Shown in pieces: positions 40,531 through 52,174 of a stretch of 64,000 bases of DNA. Numbering within the stretch: the stretch's first letter is position 1; every line of letters starts with the position of its first letter. The translations under genes and the position numbers were made by a program. The notes below the pieces were generated by a model. The model saw nothing but the letters and a program-made list of their open reading frames with translations, was not told the origin of the DNA and did no database searches. The DNA comes from Deinococcus sp. QL22 (GTDB lineage Bacteria > Deinococcota > Deinococci > Deinococcales > Deinococcaceae). The DNA lies in assembly GCF_023370075.1 (NCBI RefSeq), contig NZ_CP097149.1, positions 2,106,001 to 2,170,000 on the forward strand. The letters run 5' to 3'.

Positions 40531-40856
40531 AGTTTGGCTCTCTTTTCTGGGCCGAATACTGTACCCAGAGAGGGGATATGGATGGGATTGATCAGGGGAA
40601 GCCACTGAGTTGTCTGCTGGGCTGCCGTCTGGCTTGCCGAGTGGCCGTTCAGCAAATAGCGCCCCAGCACAGGCACGTCAGGGCAACTTTTACCCTAGTG
40701 GAAACGTTACCAGAAAGCTTTTTTGCTCTCATAGGGCAACCTTACACAACGCTCCATTCTCAAGAACATCTCAGGAGCCTGCCTAGACGTTTTAGGGGTG
40801 GGACGGGGAGGCGAGGGTGGGTAGGCTTTGGGTGGAACTCATCTTCTGTGCCCAAC
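40531..40856. other. glgX upstream region, gene-free
   Basis: About 325 bp without a gene. It holds the LacI-like dyad at 40699-40712 and runs into the terminator of the gene at 40927. Confidence 0.5.
40699..40712. promoter_or_regulatory. LacI-family operator-like dyad
   Basis: TGGAAACGTTACCA matches its own reverse complement at 12 of 14 positions with central ACGT, as in sugar-responsive LacI-family operators. It lies in the glgX promoter region. No regulator gene is adjacent. Confidence 0.45.
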
Positions 40857-40890
40857 AAAAAGGCCCGCCGAGGCGTCTTGCCCCGGCGGC
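40857..40890 (-). terminator. Rho-independent terminator
   Basis: A GC-rich stem with arms containing GCCGCCG and CGGCGGGC on the minus strand is followed by five T. It lies about 40 bp past the stop of the 40927-42033 gene. Confidence 0.78.
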
Positions 40891-40926
40891 TTAATTTGGA
40901 GCGTTGAGTGGCTGCGTGGATGGGCT

Positions 40927-42033
40927 CTAGAAGCCGAGATTGCCGCGTGGCCCCATCAGGCGGGCCAGTTTTTCGGGTGTCCAGAGTTCGTAGGTGTACA
41001 TGGGGTACTGGCGCTTAAAGCGGCCTACCTTGTCCCACACTTCCCGCGACTCAAAGGGCACCACCAGCAGCAGCCTGATGACGCTGTCTTCGGCGTCGTA
41101 CACATAAAAATCAAAATAGAACGACTGCTCGCCGCCGCGTTCGGTAAACAGTGGGAAGGCAAATGGACGGTAGCGCCACGCCTTGTTCTTGTCGGTCAGG
41201 ATCTGGGCGGCCACACGCTTCAGGTTGCTGTCGGCAAACGTCAACAGTTCTCCGTCGCGGTCTTTGAACGTTTTGGCAGGGTCGGGCGCGTCCAGTTGCA
41301 CCCGCTTCAGCTCTGGCAGCGCCTTTTTGCCATTGATTCTGGGTGTAGGGCGGCGGTTGGTGGTTTTGGAAAACCCACCCTGCGAGAAGCTCCGCCCGCC
41401 TTCTGAACGCTGTGCGCCCCCGCTGCGTCCGGCTGGAGCGCGGTCATCGCTGCGTTCCTCGCCGCTGCGGACGTCTCCATCTCTGGCGTCCGGGTCACGG
41501 CTCCCCGCCCCGCCCCGCATTCCGCCGGGTCTGGAGCCTGTGGGCCGCACCCAACCAGACTTGGTGCCCGTTTTGGTCGACCTCAACTTAGAAGGCCGTG
41601 CGCCCGCTTTGGCCGCTCCTGCTTTGGCCTTCCCACCTGACTTGGCTGGCCCGACTTTTACGATGTCAGTTCGGCCAGAGCTGGAGGTGGGTCTGCCCGA
41701 ATCTGGCCGCCCCGAATCCGTGCGGGCCTCGGTCTGAGAAGGTCGACTTCTGGCGCCGTCTCTCTCTCTGGCTGGGCCTGCTTTTCCTGAACCTGCCGCT
41801 GAGCCTGACTTAGAAAAACTGTTTTTTGCGCCGAAGCGTGAGGCACCGGCGCGGGCGCTCCCTGCCCTCCCCGTGCTGGTACTCTTGCCGCTTCCGGCGC
41901 TACTGATTTCACTGCCGCGTGCAGTGGTGCGCTCGCGGACAGGGGTGGTGTTTTCGCGGGTTGCCCCGCCCCGCCCCTGTGCCACATTGCGTTTTGGGGC
42001 GCGTCCCCGAGATCCCTTCTTTGGCCCCGTCAT
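40927..42033 (-). CDS. Protein with long disordered basic region and nuclease-fold-like C-terminus
   Basis: A 368-residue protein of unknown function. Residues 1 to about 235 are low complexity, very rich in Arg, Gly, Ser, Lys and Ala, with short repeats such as SGRP and KAGA, and should be disordered and bind nucleic acid. The C-terminal domain (about 240-368) reads [15 protein letters not shown], then [36 protein letters not shown] and [15 protein letters not shown]. The order hydrophobic strand-FDF-VYD-LLVV resembles a TnsA-like PD-(D/E)XK fold, but the catalytic set is not certain. Confidence 0.6.
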   Translation of the reverse strand: MTGPKKGSRGRAPKRNVAQGRGGATRENTTPVRERTTARGSEISSAGSGKSTSTGRAGSARAGASRFGAKNSFSKSGSAAGSGKAGPARERDGARSRPSQTEARTDSGRPDSGRPTSSSGRTDIVKVGPAKSGGKAKAGAAKAGARPSKLRSTKTGTKSGWVRPTGSRPGGMRGGAGSRDPDARDGDVRSGEERSDDRAPAGRSGGAQRSEGGRSFSQGGFSKTTNRRPTPRINGKKALPELKRVQLDAPDPAKTFKDRDGELLTFADSNLKRVAAQILTDKNKAWRYRPFAFPLFTERGGEQSFYFDFYVYDAEDSVIRLLLVVPFESREVWDKVGRFKRQYPMYTYELWTPEKLARLMGPRGNLGF

Positions 42034-42056
42034 CCGGCCAGCATAGCCTAAAGGCG

Positions 42057-42120
42057 GTCAGTGGTTGGTGGTCAGGGGCCAGTGGGAACAGATGAGAGGT
42101 CAAGGATTGCCCCTGACCTC
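42057..42120. repeat. Intergenic repeat and hairpin
   Basis: Words GGTCAGTGG, TGGTCAGGGGCCAGTGG and the hairpin GAGGTCA/TGACCTC occur in the gap upstream of the disordered-protein gene. The GTCAGTGG words also occur at 7310-7340. Confidence 0.45.
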
Positions 42121-42213
42121 TGCCGTTGTTATTAAATTTTAGGAAATTTAGGCGCTGTGGTAGTGGTGGAAAATCAGATGTTTGCCCTTTCCACTCACCA
42201 CCAACTGTTCTTT

Positions 42214-43203
42214 TTACTTCGCCAATCCCCGCACCACGCTCAGATCCACGAACTTGTTCAAATCCGGCACGTCCCGCGCAAAGCCTGCTTCTTTGTTCAG
42301 CTGCGCGTATTCGGCCAGCGTTTTCAGGTTGATCTCCCAGGTGACGCGGGTGCGCGACAGGGCCTTGAACAGTTCGGCGGTGTTGGGGCGCTTGCCCGTA
42401 AAGCTGTAGATCTGCTCGGCAATCGACTTTTGTGCCCCGGCGTTGCTGCCCTTAATAAAGTTGATGGCGGCGAGGTGACCCCGCAGCAGATCCTTCACCG
42501 CTTCAGGGTTCTGCGCGGCGTATTTGGTGTTCACGACCAATACGGTGGTGGTGTAGTTGCCGCCTTCCCAGATGGCCTTTTCGTTGGCGATCAGCTTCGC
42601 GCCCTGCGTTTCCATCACTGCGCCCCAGGGTTCCTGCACCAGCGCGGCGTCCACCTGTTTGGCGGCAAAGGCGGCGGGCATGTTGGCCGGGTCAATGGGC
42701 ACAATCGTGACATTGCCGCCCTCATCGGTGGCTTTCAGGCTGTTCTGGTGCAGCAGGTGGCGCAGGCTGATGTCCTGCGTGCTGCCACGTGTGGGCACGG
42801 CGACCTTCTTACCGCTCAGGCTCTTGACGCCCTTCCAGGCCACGTCGCCGCGCCCCACCAACACGGCTCCGGCGTTGGCTGCGCCTGCCATCACCTGAAT
42901 CGGCACGCCGCGCATAAAGGCGTTCATGGCGGGGCCGGGGCCGACGTAAGCCGCGTCAATCGCGCCCGCTGCAAAGGCCTCGTTGATCTGAGAACCGTTG
43001 GCAAATTCCTTGACCACCAGTTTGACGCCGCTGCCCAGTTCTTTCTGAAACAGGCCGCGCTGCACGGCCACCAGTCCGGCGGCGTGGGTCACGTTGGGAA
43101 ACACGCCCACGCGGAGTTCTTTGGCCTGCTGTGCGCTGGCCTGGGTTCCCAGCACAGGGGCCAGCAGCGAGAGGGTCAGGAGGGAGAGAGGAGCAAGCTT
43201 CAT
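42214..43203 (-). CDS. SsuA-like ABC transporter substrate-binding protein (orphan)
   Basis: A 329-residue periplasmic-type binding protein of the SsuA/NrtA/TauA group for aliphatic sulfonates, nitrate or similar ligands. The signal peptide is residues 1 to about 24 (TQASA cleavage). Typical segments are [60 protein letters not shown] and [14 protein letters not shown]. No permease or ATPase gene is adjacent. TATTCT (43211-43216 on plus) ends 7 nt before the ATG. Confidence 0.85.
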   Translation of the reverse strand: MKLAPLSLLTLSLLAPVLGTQASAQQAKELRVGVFPNVTHAAGLVAVQRGLFQKELGSGVKLVVKEFANGSQINEAFAAGAIDAAYVGPGPAMNAFMRGVPIQVMAGAANAGAVLVGRGDVAWKGVKSLSGKKVAVPTRGSTQDISLRHLLHQNSLKATDEGGNVTIVPIDPANMPAAFAAKQVDAALVQEPWGAVMETQGAKLIANEKAIWEGGNYTTTVLVVNTKYAAQNPEAVKDLLRGHLAAINFIKGSNAGAQKSIAEQIYSFTGKRPNTAELFKALSRTRVTWEINLKTLAEYAQLNKEAGFARDVPDLNKFVDLSVVRGLAK

Positions 43204-43306
43204 GAGGCACAGAATAGCAGATAAGTTGAGTAAGTTTGTAAACTAGTAGGACTTCTGCCCGCCTTCATAGGTCATTTTGCTTCCCCTCCCTTCCCGCCCA
43301 TCCGCC

Positions 43307-43312
43307 TACAAT
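43307..43312 (+). promoter_or_regulatory. -10 box of leaderless mfd mRNA
   Basis: TACAAT lies exactly 6 nt before the GTG start of mfd, so transcription should begin at the start codon. Confidence 0.7.
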
Positions 43313-43318
43313 CGGGGC

Positions 43319-46300
43319 GTGACGGTTGCCGCTTCTAATCTTGCCAAACTCCTGCCCGCTGCCCCGGTGGGCAATCTCGTGTTGCTGCCGCAGGTGGCGC
43401 GTGCGGCCCTGTTTTCAGCCCACAACGGCCCCGCCGTGCTGCTGACCACCCCCGACCGGGCGGCCCTGTACGGTTCGGCGGGCGTGCTGGGCGCACCCGT
43501 GACCGTAAATCCCGGCTTGCGCGACTGGGACACCCGCCACGAGCATGTAGTGCTGGACGTGAACACGGCGCTGGACTTGTTTCCCGCCCGCCCAGACGAC
43601 CACGCCCTGAGCCTGCGCGTGGGCAACAATTATCCGCGTGAGGAATTGCTGGCCCGTCTAGAACGTCTGGGCTACGAGCGCGATGAGGAACCCGGATACC
43701 AGTTGCGCGGCGACACCGTAGAACTGCGTCTGGAACCCGGTGCAGGCGTGCCAGCCGACGCCGAAGCGGTCTGGATTCGGGCCGAATTCTTTGGCGACGA
43801 GTTGGACACCCTGCGCCAATTGGTTCCCGGTGAGATGACTGGCGACAAGATCAAGGACTTTGTGCTGGAGCCCACCGCCGACTACCTGACCGACGTGAAA
43901 TGGGACGCCACACGGCTAGAACTCTTACCGGGCCGCGTGTTCTTGGACGCCCCAGAGTTCTACGCGTCCTCGCTTGGCCCCCTCACCGATGTGCTGTGGA
44001 CGCGCCTGCGGGGGCGCGAAGTCACGTCGTTTGGCCGTGCCCCGCTGGAACTGACCGACTTCGACCTGGGCCTGACAGTGCTGCCGTTCTACCGCGCCCG
44101 CCTGAGCGACCTGGAGCGGGACATCACCGAGTGGCGCGGGGCGGGCTACCGAGTCCTGATCCTCGTGCGCCATGACCGCACGGCGGCGTATCTGGCCGAC
44201 AAACTGCTGAACACGCACGAAATCCCTTGGCTCAGCATTCCCCGCGTGCCGGAGGGCGGCCTCGGCTTCCTGCGGGCAGCGGGCGAGGGCGGCTTCGTGA
44301 TTCCCGAACACCGCACCGTCGTTCTCACTGAAGACCTGATCTACGGCTTTCAGGGCGGCAGTGCGCTGCGCGGCAAGCGGCTGAACGGCAAACCCGTCAC
44401 CGACGCGCTGGGCCTGCATGTGGGCGACTACCTGATTCACCCTGAACACGGCATCGGGCAGTTTCAGGGCCTGGAGACGCGCACGGTGCTGGGCGTCACG
44501 CGCGATTACCTGAATCTGGATTACCGCGCAGGCGCACGCCTCAGCGTTCCAATAGAGCAATTGCCTGTGTTGCGGCGGCATCCCGGCACCACCGACGACC
44601 CGCCCGTGCTGAGCAGCTTCGACAAAAAGGACTGGGCGCGGGCCAAAGAGCGGGCACGCAAAAACGCCGAGGAAGTGGCCGGAAAACTGCTGGTGCAGTA
44701 CGCGGCCCGGCAGGTCACGCCCGGCAACAGCTTTCCGCCGCAGCCGGAGTGGGATTCGGTGGTCGAGGCCAACTTCAAATTTGAACTCACCGCCGATCAA
44801 AAAACCTCATTAAAAGAAACCATGCGCGATCTGGAGGCTCCCAACCCCGCAGATCGCCTGATTTCCGGCGACGTGGGTTTCGGCAAAACCGAAGTGGCCC
44901 TGCGTGCCGCCCACCGAGTGATCGGGCACGGCAAACAGGTGGCGATCTTGGTGCCCACCACCCTGCTGGCCGAGCAGCACACCTCTACCTTCGTCGAACG
45001 CTTCAAGAGCCTGCCCGTGCGGGTGGAAGGCCTGTCGCGCTTTACGGGCGACAAGCAGGCCAAAGCGATTCTGGGCGAGCTTGCTGCGGGCAAAGTGGAC
45101 ATCATCATCGGCACGCACCGCCTGCTCAGCGCCGATATTCAGTTCAAAGACCTGGGCCTGATCATTGTAGATGAGGAACACCGATTCGGCGTAAGCCAGA
45201 AGGAAAAACTGCGTGCCCTGCGCGGGATGCCGGATACAAAAGACGGCAAACTGGACATCCCAGAGGGAACGAAGGCAGTAGATACGCTGGCGCTCTCGGC
45301 CACGCCCATTCCCCGCACGCTGTACATGAGCATGGTGGGCCTGCGCGACATGAGCAGCATCCAGACACCGCCGAAGGGCCGCAAACCTATCCAGACTATC
45401 CTCGCGCCCTTCGATCCGGTTACCGTGCGGGACGCCATCCTCTCGGAAATCGAGCGCGGCGGCAAGGTGTTTTACATCCATGACCGCATCGCCTCCATCG
45501 GCGCACGCAGCCTGTATCTACGGAACCTGATTCCCGAGGCCCGAATTGGGGTGGCCCACGGGCGCATGAACGAAGAAGAATTGGAAGAAATCATGATGGG
45601 CTTCGAGCAGGGCGCGTTCGACGTGCTGGTGTCCACCACCATCGTGGAAACTGGGCTGGACATTCCCGAGGCCAATACCATCCTGATCGAGCGCAGTGAC
45701 CGCCTCGGCCTCGCGCAGCTCTACCAGCTTCGGGGCCGGGTGGGACGCCGCGCCCAGACTGCCTATGCCTACCTGTTCTATCCGCCGCGCATGACCGAAA
45801 ACGCTCAGCGCCGCCTGTGGGCTATTGCCGACCTGCAAGACCTGGGGAGCGGGCATTTGCTGGCCGAAAAAGATATGGAGATTCGCGGCGTGGGCAACAT
45901 TCTGGGCGAGGAGCAGCACGGGCACGTGCAGGCCGTGAGCATCGACGTGTACACCGAGATGCTGGCCGAAGCGGTGGCCCGCCTGAAAGGGGAGAAGACC
46001 AAAGCGCCTGCCAGCGTGTCCATTGATCTCCCCATCAATGCCCGCCTGTCGCCCGAATACTTTGCCACGCCGGAAGGGCAGCCCGACGACGAGGCCCGAA
46101 TTGCCGCCTATGGCCGCCTATCTGAAGCCCGCACCCTCCAAGCCGTGAGCCGTGTAGAACGCGATCTCCGCAAGAAGTACGGCCCGCCCAGCCCTGAAGT
46201 TCAGAACTTCATCGACCTCTCCAAACTCCGGATGACGGCCCTCGCCAAACGCGCTCTCAGCATCGGCGAAACCATGACGCACCTTCAGATCACCTTTGCT

Positions 46301-46456
46301 TACAAGTCGCTGGATTACGACGCGGCAGGCCTGCGGAATTACCCACACCGCACCGAAGTTCAAACCTTTCCGCCCAGTGTCAAGCTGGAAAAACGCGGGA
46401 TTAAGCCCGACGATTACGCCCGCACTCTGATTGATCTTCTAGGCTATTTCGGCTGA
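43319..46456 (+). CDS. mfd: Transcription-repair coupling factor
   Basis: A 1045-residue Mfd, which removes RNA polymerase stalled at DNA damage and recruits UvrA. Order of parts: a UvrB-homology region at the N-terminus; the RNA-polymerase-interacting CarD-like domain ([20 protein letters not shown]); the superfamily-2 motor with Walker [49 protein letters not shown] and [12 protein letters not shown]; and the C-terminal autoinhibitory domain. It is about 100 residues shorter than E. coli Mfd, mostly in the N-terminal part. GTG 43319 is chosen because of the -10 box 6 nt upstream. Confidence 0.95.
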   Translation: MTVAASNLAKLLPAAPVGNLVLLPQVARAALFSAHNGPAVLLTTPDRAALYGSAGVLGAPVTVNPGLRDWDTRHEHVVLDVNTALDLFPARPDDHALSLRVGNNYPREELLARLERLGYERDEEPGYQLRGDTVELRLEPGAGVPADAEAVWIRAEFFGDELDTLRQLVPGEMTGDKIKDFVLEPTADYLTDVKWDATRLELLPGRVFLDAPEFYASSLGPLTDVLWTRLRGREVTSFGRAPLELTDFDLGLTVLPFYRARLSDLERDITEWRGAGYRVLILVRHDRTAAYLADKLLNTHEIPWLSIPRVPEGGLGFLRAAGEGGFVIPEHRTVVLTEDLIYGFQGGSALRGKRLNGKPVTDALGLHVGDYLIHPEHGIGQFQGLETRTVLGVTRDYLNLDYRAGARLSVPIEQLPVLRRHPGTTDDPPVLSSFDKKDWARAKERARKNAEEVAGKLLVQYAARQVTPGNSFPPQPEWDSVVEANFKFELTADQKTSLKETMRDLEAPNPADRLISGDVGFGKTEVALRAAHRVIGHGKQVAILVPTTLLAEQHTSTFVERFKSLPVRVEGLSRFTGDKQAKAILGELAAGKVDIIIGTHRLLSADIQFKDLGLIIVDEEHRFGVSQKEKLRALRGMPDTKDGKLDIPEGTKAVDTLALSATPIPRTLYMSMVGLRDMSSIQTPPKGRKPIQTILAPFDPVTVRDAILSEIERGGKVFYIHDRIASIGARSLYLRNLIPEARIGVAHGRMNEEELEEIMMGFEQGAFDVLVSTTIVETGLDIPEANTILIERSDRLGLAQLYQLRGRVGRRAQTAYAYLFYPPRMTENAQRRLWAIADLQDLGSGHLLAEKDMEIRGVGNILGEEQHGHVQAVSIDVYTEMLAEAVARLKGEKTKAPASVSIDLPINARLSPEYFATPEGQPDDEARIAAYGRLSEARTLQAVSRVERDLRKKYGPPSPEVQNFIDLSKLRMTALAKRALSIGETMTHLQITFAYKSLDYDAAGLRNYPHRTEVQTFPPSVKLEKRGIKPDDYARTLIDLLGYFG

Positions 46457-46586
46457 TTGTTACCTACAGGCTGAGCTTTAACATCCTCTTCACGTCTATC
46501 ATATAACTCCATTATTTCTCAATGTTCCCTACAGTTTGGGTTTAGATATGGGGCCTTTGCAATCGGTTTCATTTAAGGTTTGTGGC

Positions 46587-47531
<945 letters not shown>

Positions 47532-47560
47532 GTACAGCCTCTCACTCCTCGTCTCCAGCC

Positions 47561-47601
47561 GTCCGGCTCCGCCCCGATTTGGGATGGAGCCGGATTGTTT
47601 T
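47561..47601 (+). terminator. Terminator after membrane protein gene
   Basis: Arms TCCGGCTCC (47562-47570) and GGAGCCGGA (47586-47594) are followed by TTGTTTTGGG. Confidence 0.75.
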
Positions 47602-47732
47602 GGGTCTTGGATGGTTTGGGGACTCTGTTCTTTATGCTGTAATCAGGCAGTGGCTGAAACACTTTGGTGATGCACAGGCTGACGACGTATCACCGCCACC
47701 TCTTCAGATTATTGTCGATTGATCTGTCTTCC

Positions 47733-48689
47733 CTACCGCCCTTCCCGCGCATGTTCCAGCAGTTCCCCGGCGATTTGCAGGGCGGCGGGGCCGAGAGGCG
47801 AGCGTTCCACGCCGATTAACGTTGCCAACTTGTCGCGGCGCACGCTGCTGATAAAGCCCCAGCGTTCCAGGTCGCTGCGGTGGGTGCGGGCGGTTTCGTC
47901 GCGCAAGAGGCGCACGGCTCCGTCGTAATAGCCGGAGTTGAAGGCAGCGCGGGCACGCTTTTCCTGTTCCAGCAGGCCCAGACCTCGTGTTGCCAGCAGC
48001 ACCCGCCGCGCCTCGGTCTCGCCGCCAAAGCCGTACAAACTGTCCAGGGCATACACCGCTTTGGGAAACCGCAGACCCGCTGTGCTCCGCCAGGCGTGAG
48101 GGAGCCGGATCTCAAACTCGGGCCAGGTGTGCGAGTGCGTCAGCAGCGCGGGATAAAGCAGATTCAGGGCCACGTCGCGGGCATCGGCCAGGGCCAGCAG
48201 TTGCTCCTGCACGCCGTGGCCGGGGCCGGTGTAGGTGGCGTGCGCGGTATTCAGGCGCTCTGTGGCGCGGTGCAGCAACTCCGAGCGCCATGCGGCCAGT
48301 TGCGAGGCGTTCAGGTTCCATAAGGTGCGCTGAATGCGGCCATAGAACCCGGTGGGATCGTAGGCCACCCGGCTCGTTGCCAGCAGGGCCAGCGGCGCTT
48401 CCTGCCGGGCGGCGTCCCAGTCGCGCCATTCTTCCAACTTTTCGTAGGGCCAGCGGTTCACGGTAATTCCGGCCCGCGTTTCGGTCTGCGCCGACAGCAG
48501 GCCACGCTCGAAGGTCACGAATGTGGGCTGGCTGCCCGCCCAGGCGTTTTCGGTGCCGAAGCTGCCCGCCTGAGCTACCGCCCGCACCTTCCGGTCAGAA
48601 ACGAGGCGCTCGCTGATCCGTTCTGGAGTCAGTCGCTCGCCTGTCCAGCGGTCTGCGGAACCTTCTTTGTCTTGTCTTGCTTGTGTCAC
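47733..48689 (-). CDS. Hypothetical protein, possible degenerate nucleotidyltransferase with helical C-terminus
   Basis: A 318-residue protein. Residues about 34-70 read [29 protein letters not shown], which has the GS-G core of minimal nucleotidyltransferases, but the paired Asp motif is replaced (SQPTFVTF). The rest is helical with Trp-rich segments ([38 protein letters not shown]) and could be a HEPN-like or substrate domain. It is probably not catalytically active as a nucleotidyltransferase. Function is unknown. Confidence 0.6.
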   Translation of the reverse strand: MTQARQDKEGSADRWTGERLTPERISERLVSDRKVRAVAQAGSFGTENAWAGSQPTFVTFERGLLSAQTETRAGITVNRWPYEKLEEWRDWDAARQEAPLALLATSRVAYDPTGFYGRIQRTLWNLNASQLAAWRSELLHRATERLNTAHATYTGPGHGVQEQLLALADARDVALNLLYPALLTHSHTWPEFEIRLPHAWRSTAGLRFPKAVYALDSLYGFGGETEARRVLLATRGLGLLEQEKRARAAFNSGYYDGAVRLLRDETARTHRSDLERWGFISSVRRDKLATLIGVERSPLGPAALQIAGELLEHAREGR

Positions 48690-48780
48690 GCCTGCCCCCT
48701 GACTCTCAGAATAGGCGGCGGGCGCGGAGAAAACCGTAAGTCGCGTTTTGGTCGGAGTTTTCTAAAGAAGGGTGACGATC

Positions 48781-49269
48781 TCAGCCTGCCGCGAACTCTG
48801 CAAATTCGTAGCCGTAGCGTCGGCAAAACTCGTTCAGCCGTGCCAACGTGTCTGGGTCACCGGGCAGGCCCTGCAACGGCAGGCGTCCTGCCGCCGCTTC
48901 CTCAAAAAACTGATCCATGCCGCCCGGCGAAAACAGCAGCAAAAAGTGCGCCGCCTCTGCCCCCAGATTGGACGGCTGATGCACCGCCCCACGCGGCACG
49001 AACACACAGGCTCCAGCAGGCGCGTGAAAGGTCTGGTCGTTCACTCGAACCTGGAGTTCGCCCTCCAGCACATAAAAGGTCTCATCGTGCTGGTGGTGGA
49101 TGTGGGGGCGCGGGCCGGGAGAACCGGGGGGCATCACGTTGTCGTGCAGGGTGTACGCGCCGCCCGTGAGCGCGGTGGGCAGCTTCAGAACCATCTTGCC
49201 GCCCACCGGATTAAGCAGGGCTTTTCCGCCGTCTGGGGCGATGAATTCACCATGAGTCTGGGCTGTCAT
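48781..49269 (-). CDS. Cupin-domain protein
   Basis: A 162-residue small cupin. The metal site is visible: PHIHHQHDETFYVLEGELQV (His/His/Glu) and GAVHQPSNLG (His). PRGAVH and the C-terminal helix after FSPGGMDQFFEEA are typical of quercetinase-like or unknown-function cupins. ATG 49269 follows GGAG; a longer frame to 49338 is possible. The 17 bp around its start (GTCATACGGCCTCGCTC) recur at 49391-49407 upstream, a small duplication. Confidence 0.82.
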   Translation of the reverse strand: MTAQTHGEFIAPDGGKALLNPVGGKMVLKLPTALTGGAYTLHDNVMPPGSPGPRPHIHHQHDETFYVLEGELQVRVNDQTFHAPAGACVFVPRGAVHQPSNLGAEAAHFLLLFSPGGMDQFFEEAAAGRLPLQGLPGDPDTLARLNEFCRRYGYEFAEFAAG

Positions 49270-49479
49270 ACGGCCTCGCTCCGATTCCCGAACATCCGCA
49301 ACACCACCGGATGCTCGTCCATCTCTGCCAGCCCGCATTTTTTGCCACTCGCTCCGCTTGGATTCGTCTTCGACTCATCGCAATGGTTTGTCATACGGCC
49401 TCGCTCTGCCCCTGGCCGGGAAGTCGTGCGGCGCGGCAGGAGTCATCTCTTATCATGCGCCTCCTGACGACGGAAACAC

Positions 49480-50769
49480 CTACTCCGTTCGCTCTGCCCC
49501 AGTTTCCCCATGAGCGTCCTGCAATTTGCGCCAGCGTTCCGCTACCCGCGCTTCCCAGCCCTCGCCGGTGGGGGCGTACAGGCCCAACTGCACGCCGTCT
49601 GGTAGGTAATCTTGCTCAAAACTCCCCTCTGGGTCGTCAAAATAGTAGGCGTAGCCTTTGCCGTAGCCCTGCTGGCGCATCAGCCCTGTGGGGGCATTGC
49701 GCAGATGCAGGGGCACAGGTAAGGTTTCGCCGTCCCGCACAGCGTCCAGCGCGTTTTTCCAGGCCACATACACGCTGTTGCTTTTGGGGGCCAGCGCCAG
49801 ATACACCACGGCCTGAGCCAACGCCAGATCGCCTTCCGGGCTGCCCAAAAATTCCACCGTATCGCGGGCGGCAATGCACAGGCGCAGGGCTTGCGGGTCG
49901 GCCAGCCCGATGTCCTCGGCGGCCATCCGAACTACGCGGCGGGCCACGTACATCGTGTCTGCGCCGCCCTCGATCATGCGGGCCAGCCAGTACAGCGCCC
50001 CGTCCACGTGGCTGCCGCGCACACTTTTATGCAGCGCCGAAATCAGGTTATAAAAATCCTCGCCGTTTTTGTCCATCGCCGGAAGATGCTTGCCAAATGC
50101 CTCGGTGATGGCTTCGGGCGTTACGGGATCGGCAAGGCTGGCGGCCACTTCCAGCGTACTCAGGGCGCGGCGGGCGTCGCCTTCGGCCAGGCGGGCCAGC
50201 AGTTCCAGGGCTTCGGGCTGGGCAGTTACTCCCGGCAGCCCGCGTGGGTCAGAGAGGGCGCGGTCTAGCAGTTGCCGCACTTCTTCCTGCGTGAGCGCCT
50301 GCAACACCAGGGTACGGGCGCGGGAACGCAGGGCCGGATTCACCTCGAAACTGGGATTTTCGGTGGTTGCGCCGATCAGGGTCAGCAGGCCCGATTCCAC
50401 GTGCGGCAGCAGGGCGTCCTGCTGGGCCTTGTTGAAGCGGTGAATCTCGTCCAGAAACAGAATCGTGCGCTGGCCCCGGCCCCGCAGGCGTTCGGCTTCG
50501 GCGGTGGCCTCACGGACGTCCTTCACGCCCGCCGACACTGCCGAGAGCGGAATAAAATGCGCCCCGACTTCGCCCGCCAGCAGGCGCGCCAGCGTGGTTT
50601 TCCCCACCCCCGGCGGCCCCCACAGGATCAGGCTGCCCAGGCGCCCCGACGCCAGCACCCGCGTCAGGGGTTTGCCGGGGCCGATCAGGTGGGACTGCCC
50701 CACCACTTCGGCCACCGTGCGGGGGCGCAGGCGTTCGGCAAGGGGCGCGGGCGGGTCGAACAGGGTCAC
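49480..50769 (-). CDS. rarA: Replication-associated recombination protein A (MgsA)
   Basis: A 429-residue AAA+ ATPase of the RarA/MgsA/WRNIP1 family, which acts at stalled forks. Residues 51-58 are Walker A GPPGVGKT, followed by Walker [19 protein letters not shown], sensor 1 [13 protein letters not shown] and the arginine finger region [10 protein letters not shown]. The C-terminal tetramerisation part has [27 protein letters not shown] 50769 is preceded at 7 nt by TACACT (50777-50782 on plus), so it is leaderless. Confidence 0.95.
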   Translation of the reverse strand: MTLFDPPAPLAERLRPRTVAEVVGQSHLIGPGKPLTRVLASGRLGSLILWGPPGVGKTTLARLLAGEVGAHFIPLSAVSAGVKDVREATAEAERLRGRGQRTILFLDEIHRFNKAQQDALLPHVESGLLTLIGATTENPSFEVNPALRSRARTLVLQALTQEEVRQLLDRALSDPRGLPGVTAQPEALELLARLAEGDARRALSTLEVAASLADPVTPEAITEAFGKHLPAMDKNGEDFYNLISALHKSVRGSHVDGALYWLARMIEGGADTMYVARRVVRMAAEDIGLADPQALRLCIAARDTVEFLGSPEGDLALAQAVVYLALAPKSNSVYVAWKNALDAVRDGETLPVPLHLRNAPTGLMRQQGYGKGYAYYFDDPEGSFEQDYLPDGVQLGLYAPTGEGWEARVAERWRKLQDAHGETGAERTE

Positions 50770-50837
50770 GCGCCGGAGTGTAGCGGGGCGCGGGCGGAGG
50801 CAAGGTGGCGAAAGGTGGGAAGGCGACTAGGTTGACG

Positions 50838-50872
50838 GGTGTCTAAGGGTCGAAAGGTCTAGGGTCCAAGGC
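50838..50872. repeat. Intergenic repeat words
   Basis: GTCTAAGGGTCGAAAGGTCTAGGGTCC repeats the GTCTAAGGG/GTCTAGGG word also seen, inverted, at 7395-7435 and 59528-59562. This is a dispersed noncoding repeat. Confidence 0.5.
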
Positions 50873-50956
50873 GCAGATTGACGGCGCTGGGTGGTGGGGC
50901 TGCCCTTCCCATCTTTCCCACTGCCCCCACTCCACCAACATGCCATGCTCTTACGC

Positions 50957-52174
50957 ATGACCTCTGCGCCTCACGACTCCGCGCCAACCCATCCCAGTTC
51001 AGATATTGCCGAAGCCTACATCCGGCTGGCTCACAGCATAGACGCCCACCTGGAGGGCTTTGTGGACGGCTACGGTGGCCCGCCGCAGTGGGCTGACCGG
51101 ACGGTGCGCCAGCCAGCCGATTTGAGGGCCGAAGCTGAAGCGCTGCTGGACGCTGTGAATAGAGTAGAAGACACGGCCCGACGTAACTTCCTGACCGTGC
51201 AGGCGCGGGCTATGCACACCCTGACCGGAATGCTGACGGGCCAGCAGTTGCCCTACGCCGAGGAAGTGCGCGGCCTGTTCGACATCGACCCCGTGCGGTC
51301 AGAATTCGGTGTACTGGACGAAGCTTTGGCAGCGTTGGATGCGGCTTTGCCCGGCAGCGGCAGCCTACTGGAGCGTGAAGAAGCCTTGCGGGCGCGAGTC
51401 GCCCTGCCCAAATCAGAAATCTTGCGGGTGGCCGCGCCGATTCTGGATATCTTGCGCGAGCGCACCAGGCAGCGTTTTGGCCTGCCAGACGGCGAGAACT
51501 TTTCCATAGAACTGGTCAGCGACAAACCCTGGGGCGGCTACAACTGGCCTTTGGGCAATCTTCAGAGCCGAATAGACATCAACACCGATTTGCCTGTGCT
51601 GCTGCCCACCCTGCCCGATCTGCTGGCGCACGAGGGTTACCCCGGCCACCACACCGAACACGCCACCAAAGAGGCCAAATTGGTGCGCGGGCGCGGCTGG
51701 CAGGAACACAGCATTCAACTGCTGAACGCGCCCGAATGCGTGGTCAGCGAAGGCATTGCCGTGAATGCCCGCGCCGCGCTGATGTCGCGTGAAGAACAGG
51801 ATGAGTGGCTGACGGGTGATCTGGCTGTTGTGGCGGGCCTTGACCCCGACGACATTCGCGCCTTTCAGCACGCCAGCCTTGCCCGTGAGCAATTGAAGGG
51901 CGTGTCCGGCACGGCGGCCCTGATGCTGCACGCAGACCGTCTGCCCGAAGCCGAGGTGCTGGACTTCCTGATGCAGTACAGCGTGGCCCCGATTGAACGG
52001 GCACGCCAGAGCCTGCGCTTCATCTCGCAGCCCACTTTTCGGGCCTACATTTTTACCTATAGCGTGGGCGGCGAACTGGTAGAGGGTTGGATGAGGCGGC
52101 AGGGCAGCGCAGGATTTGCCCGCCTGCTGAACGAACCCCTGACGCCGGGGCAACTGCGGACAGAAGTGGTTTAA
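50957..52174 (+). CDS. DUF885-like metallopeptidase
   Basis: A 405-residue protein with the zinc-site-like motif [19 protein letters not shown], close to the HE-YPGHH motif of the DUF885 family of probable metallopeptidases. A later Glu in [13 protein letters not shown] could be the third ligand. The N-terminus [26 protein letters not shown] is helical. Start choice is weak: ATG 50957 or 50945. Its stop overlaps the stop of the convergent oxidoreductase gene by 3 bp. The substrate is unknown. Confidence 0.8.
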   Translation: MTSAPHDSAPTHPSSDIAEAYIRLAHSIDAHLEGFVDGYGGPPQWADRTVRQPADLRAEAEALLDAVNRVEDTARRNFLTVQARAMHTLTGMLTGQQLPYAEEVRGLFDIDPVRSEFGVLDEALAALDAALPGSGSLLEREEALRARVALPKSEILRVAAPILDILRERTRQRFGLPDGENFSIELVSDKPWGGYNWPLGNLQSRIDINTDLPVLLPTLPDLLAHEGYPGHHTEHATKEAKLVRGRGWQEHSIQLLNAPECVVSEGIAVNARAALMSREEQDEWLTGDLAVVAGLDPDDIRAFQHASLAREQLKGVSGTAALMLHADRLPEAEVLDFLMQYSVAPIERARQSLRFISQPTFRAYIFTYSVGGELVEGWMRRQGSAGFARLLNEPLTPGQLRTEVV

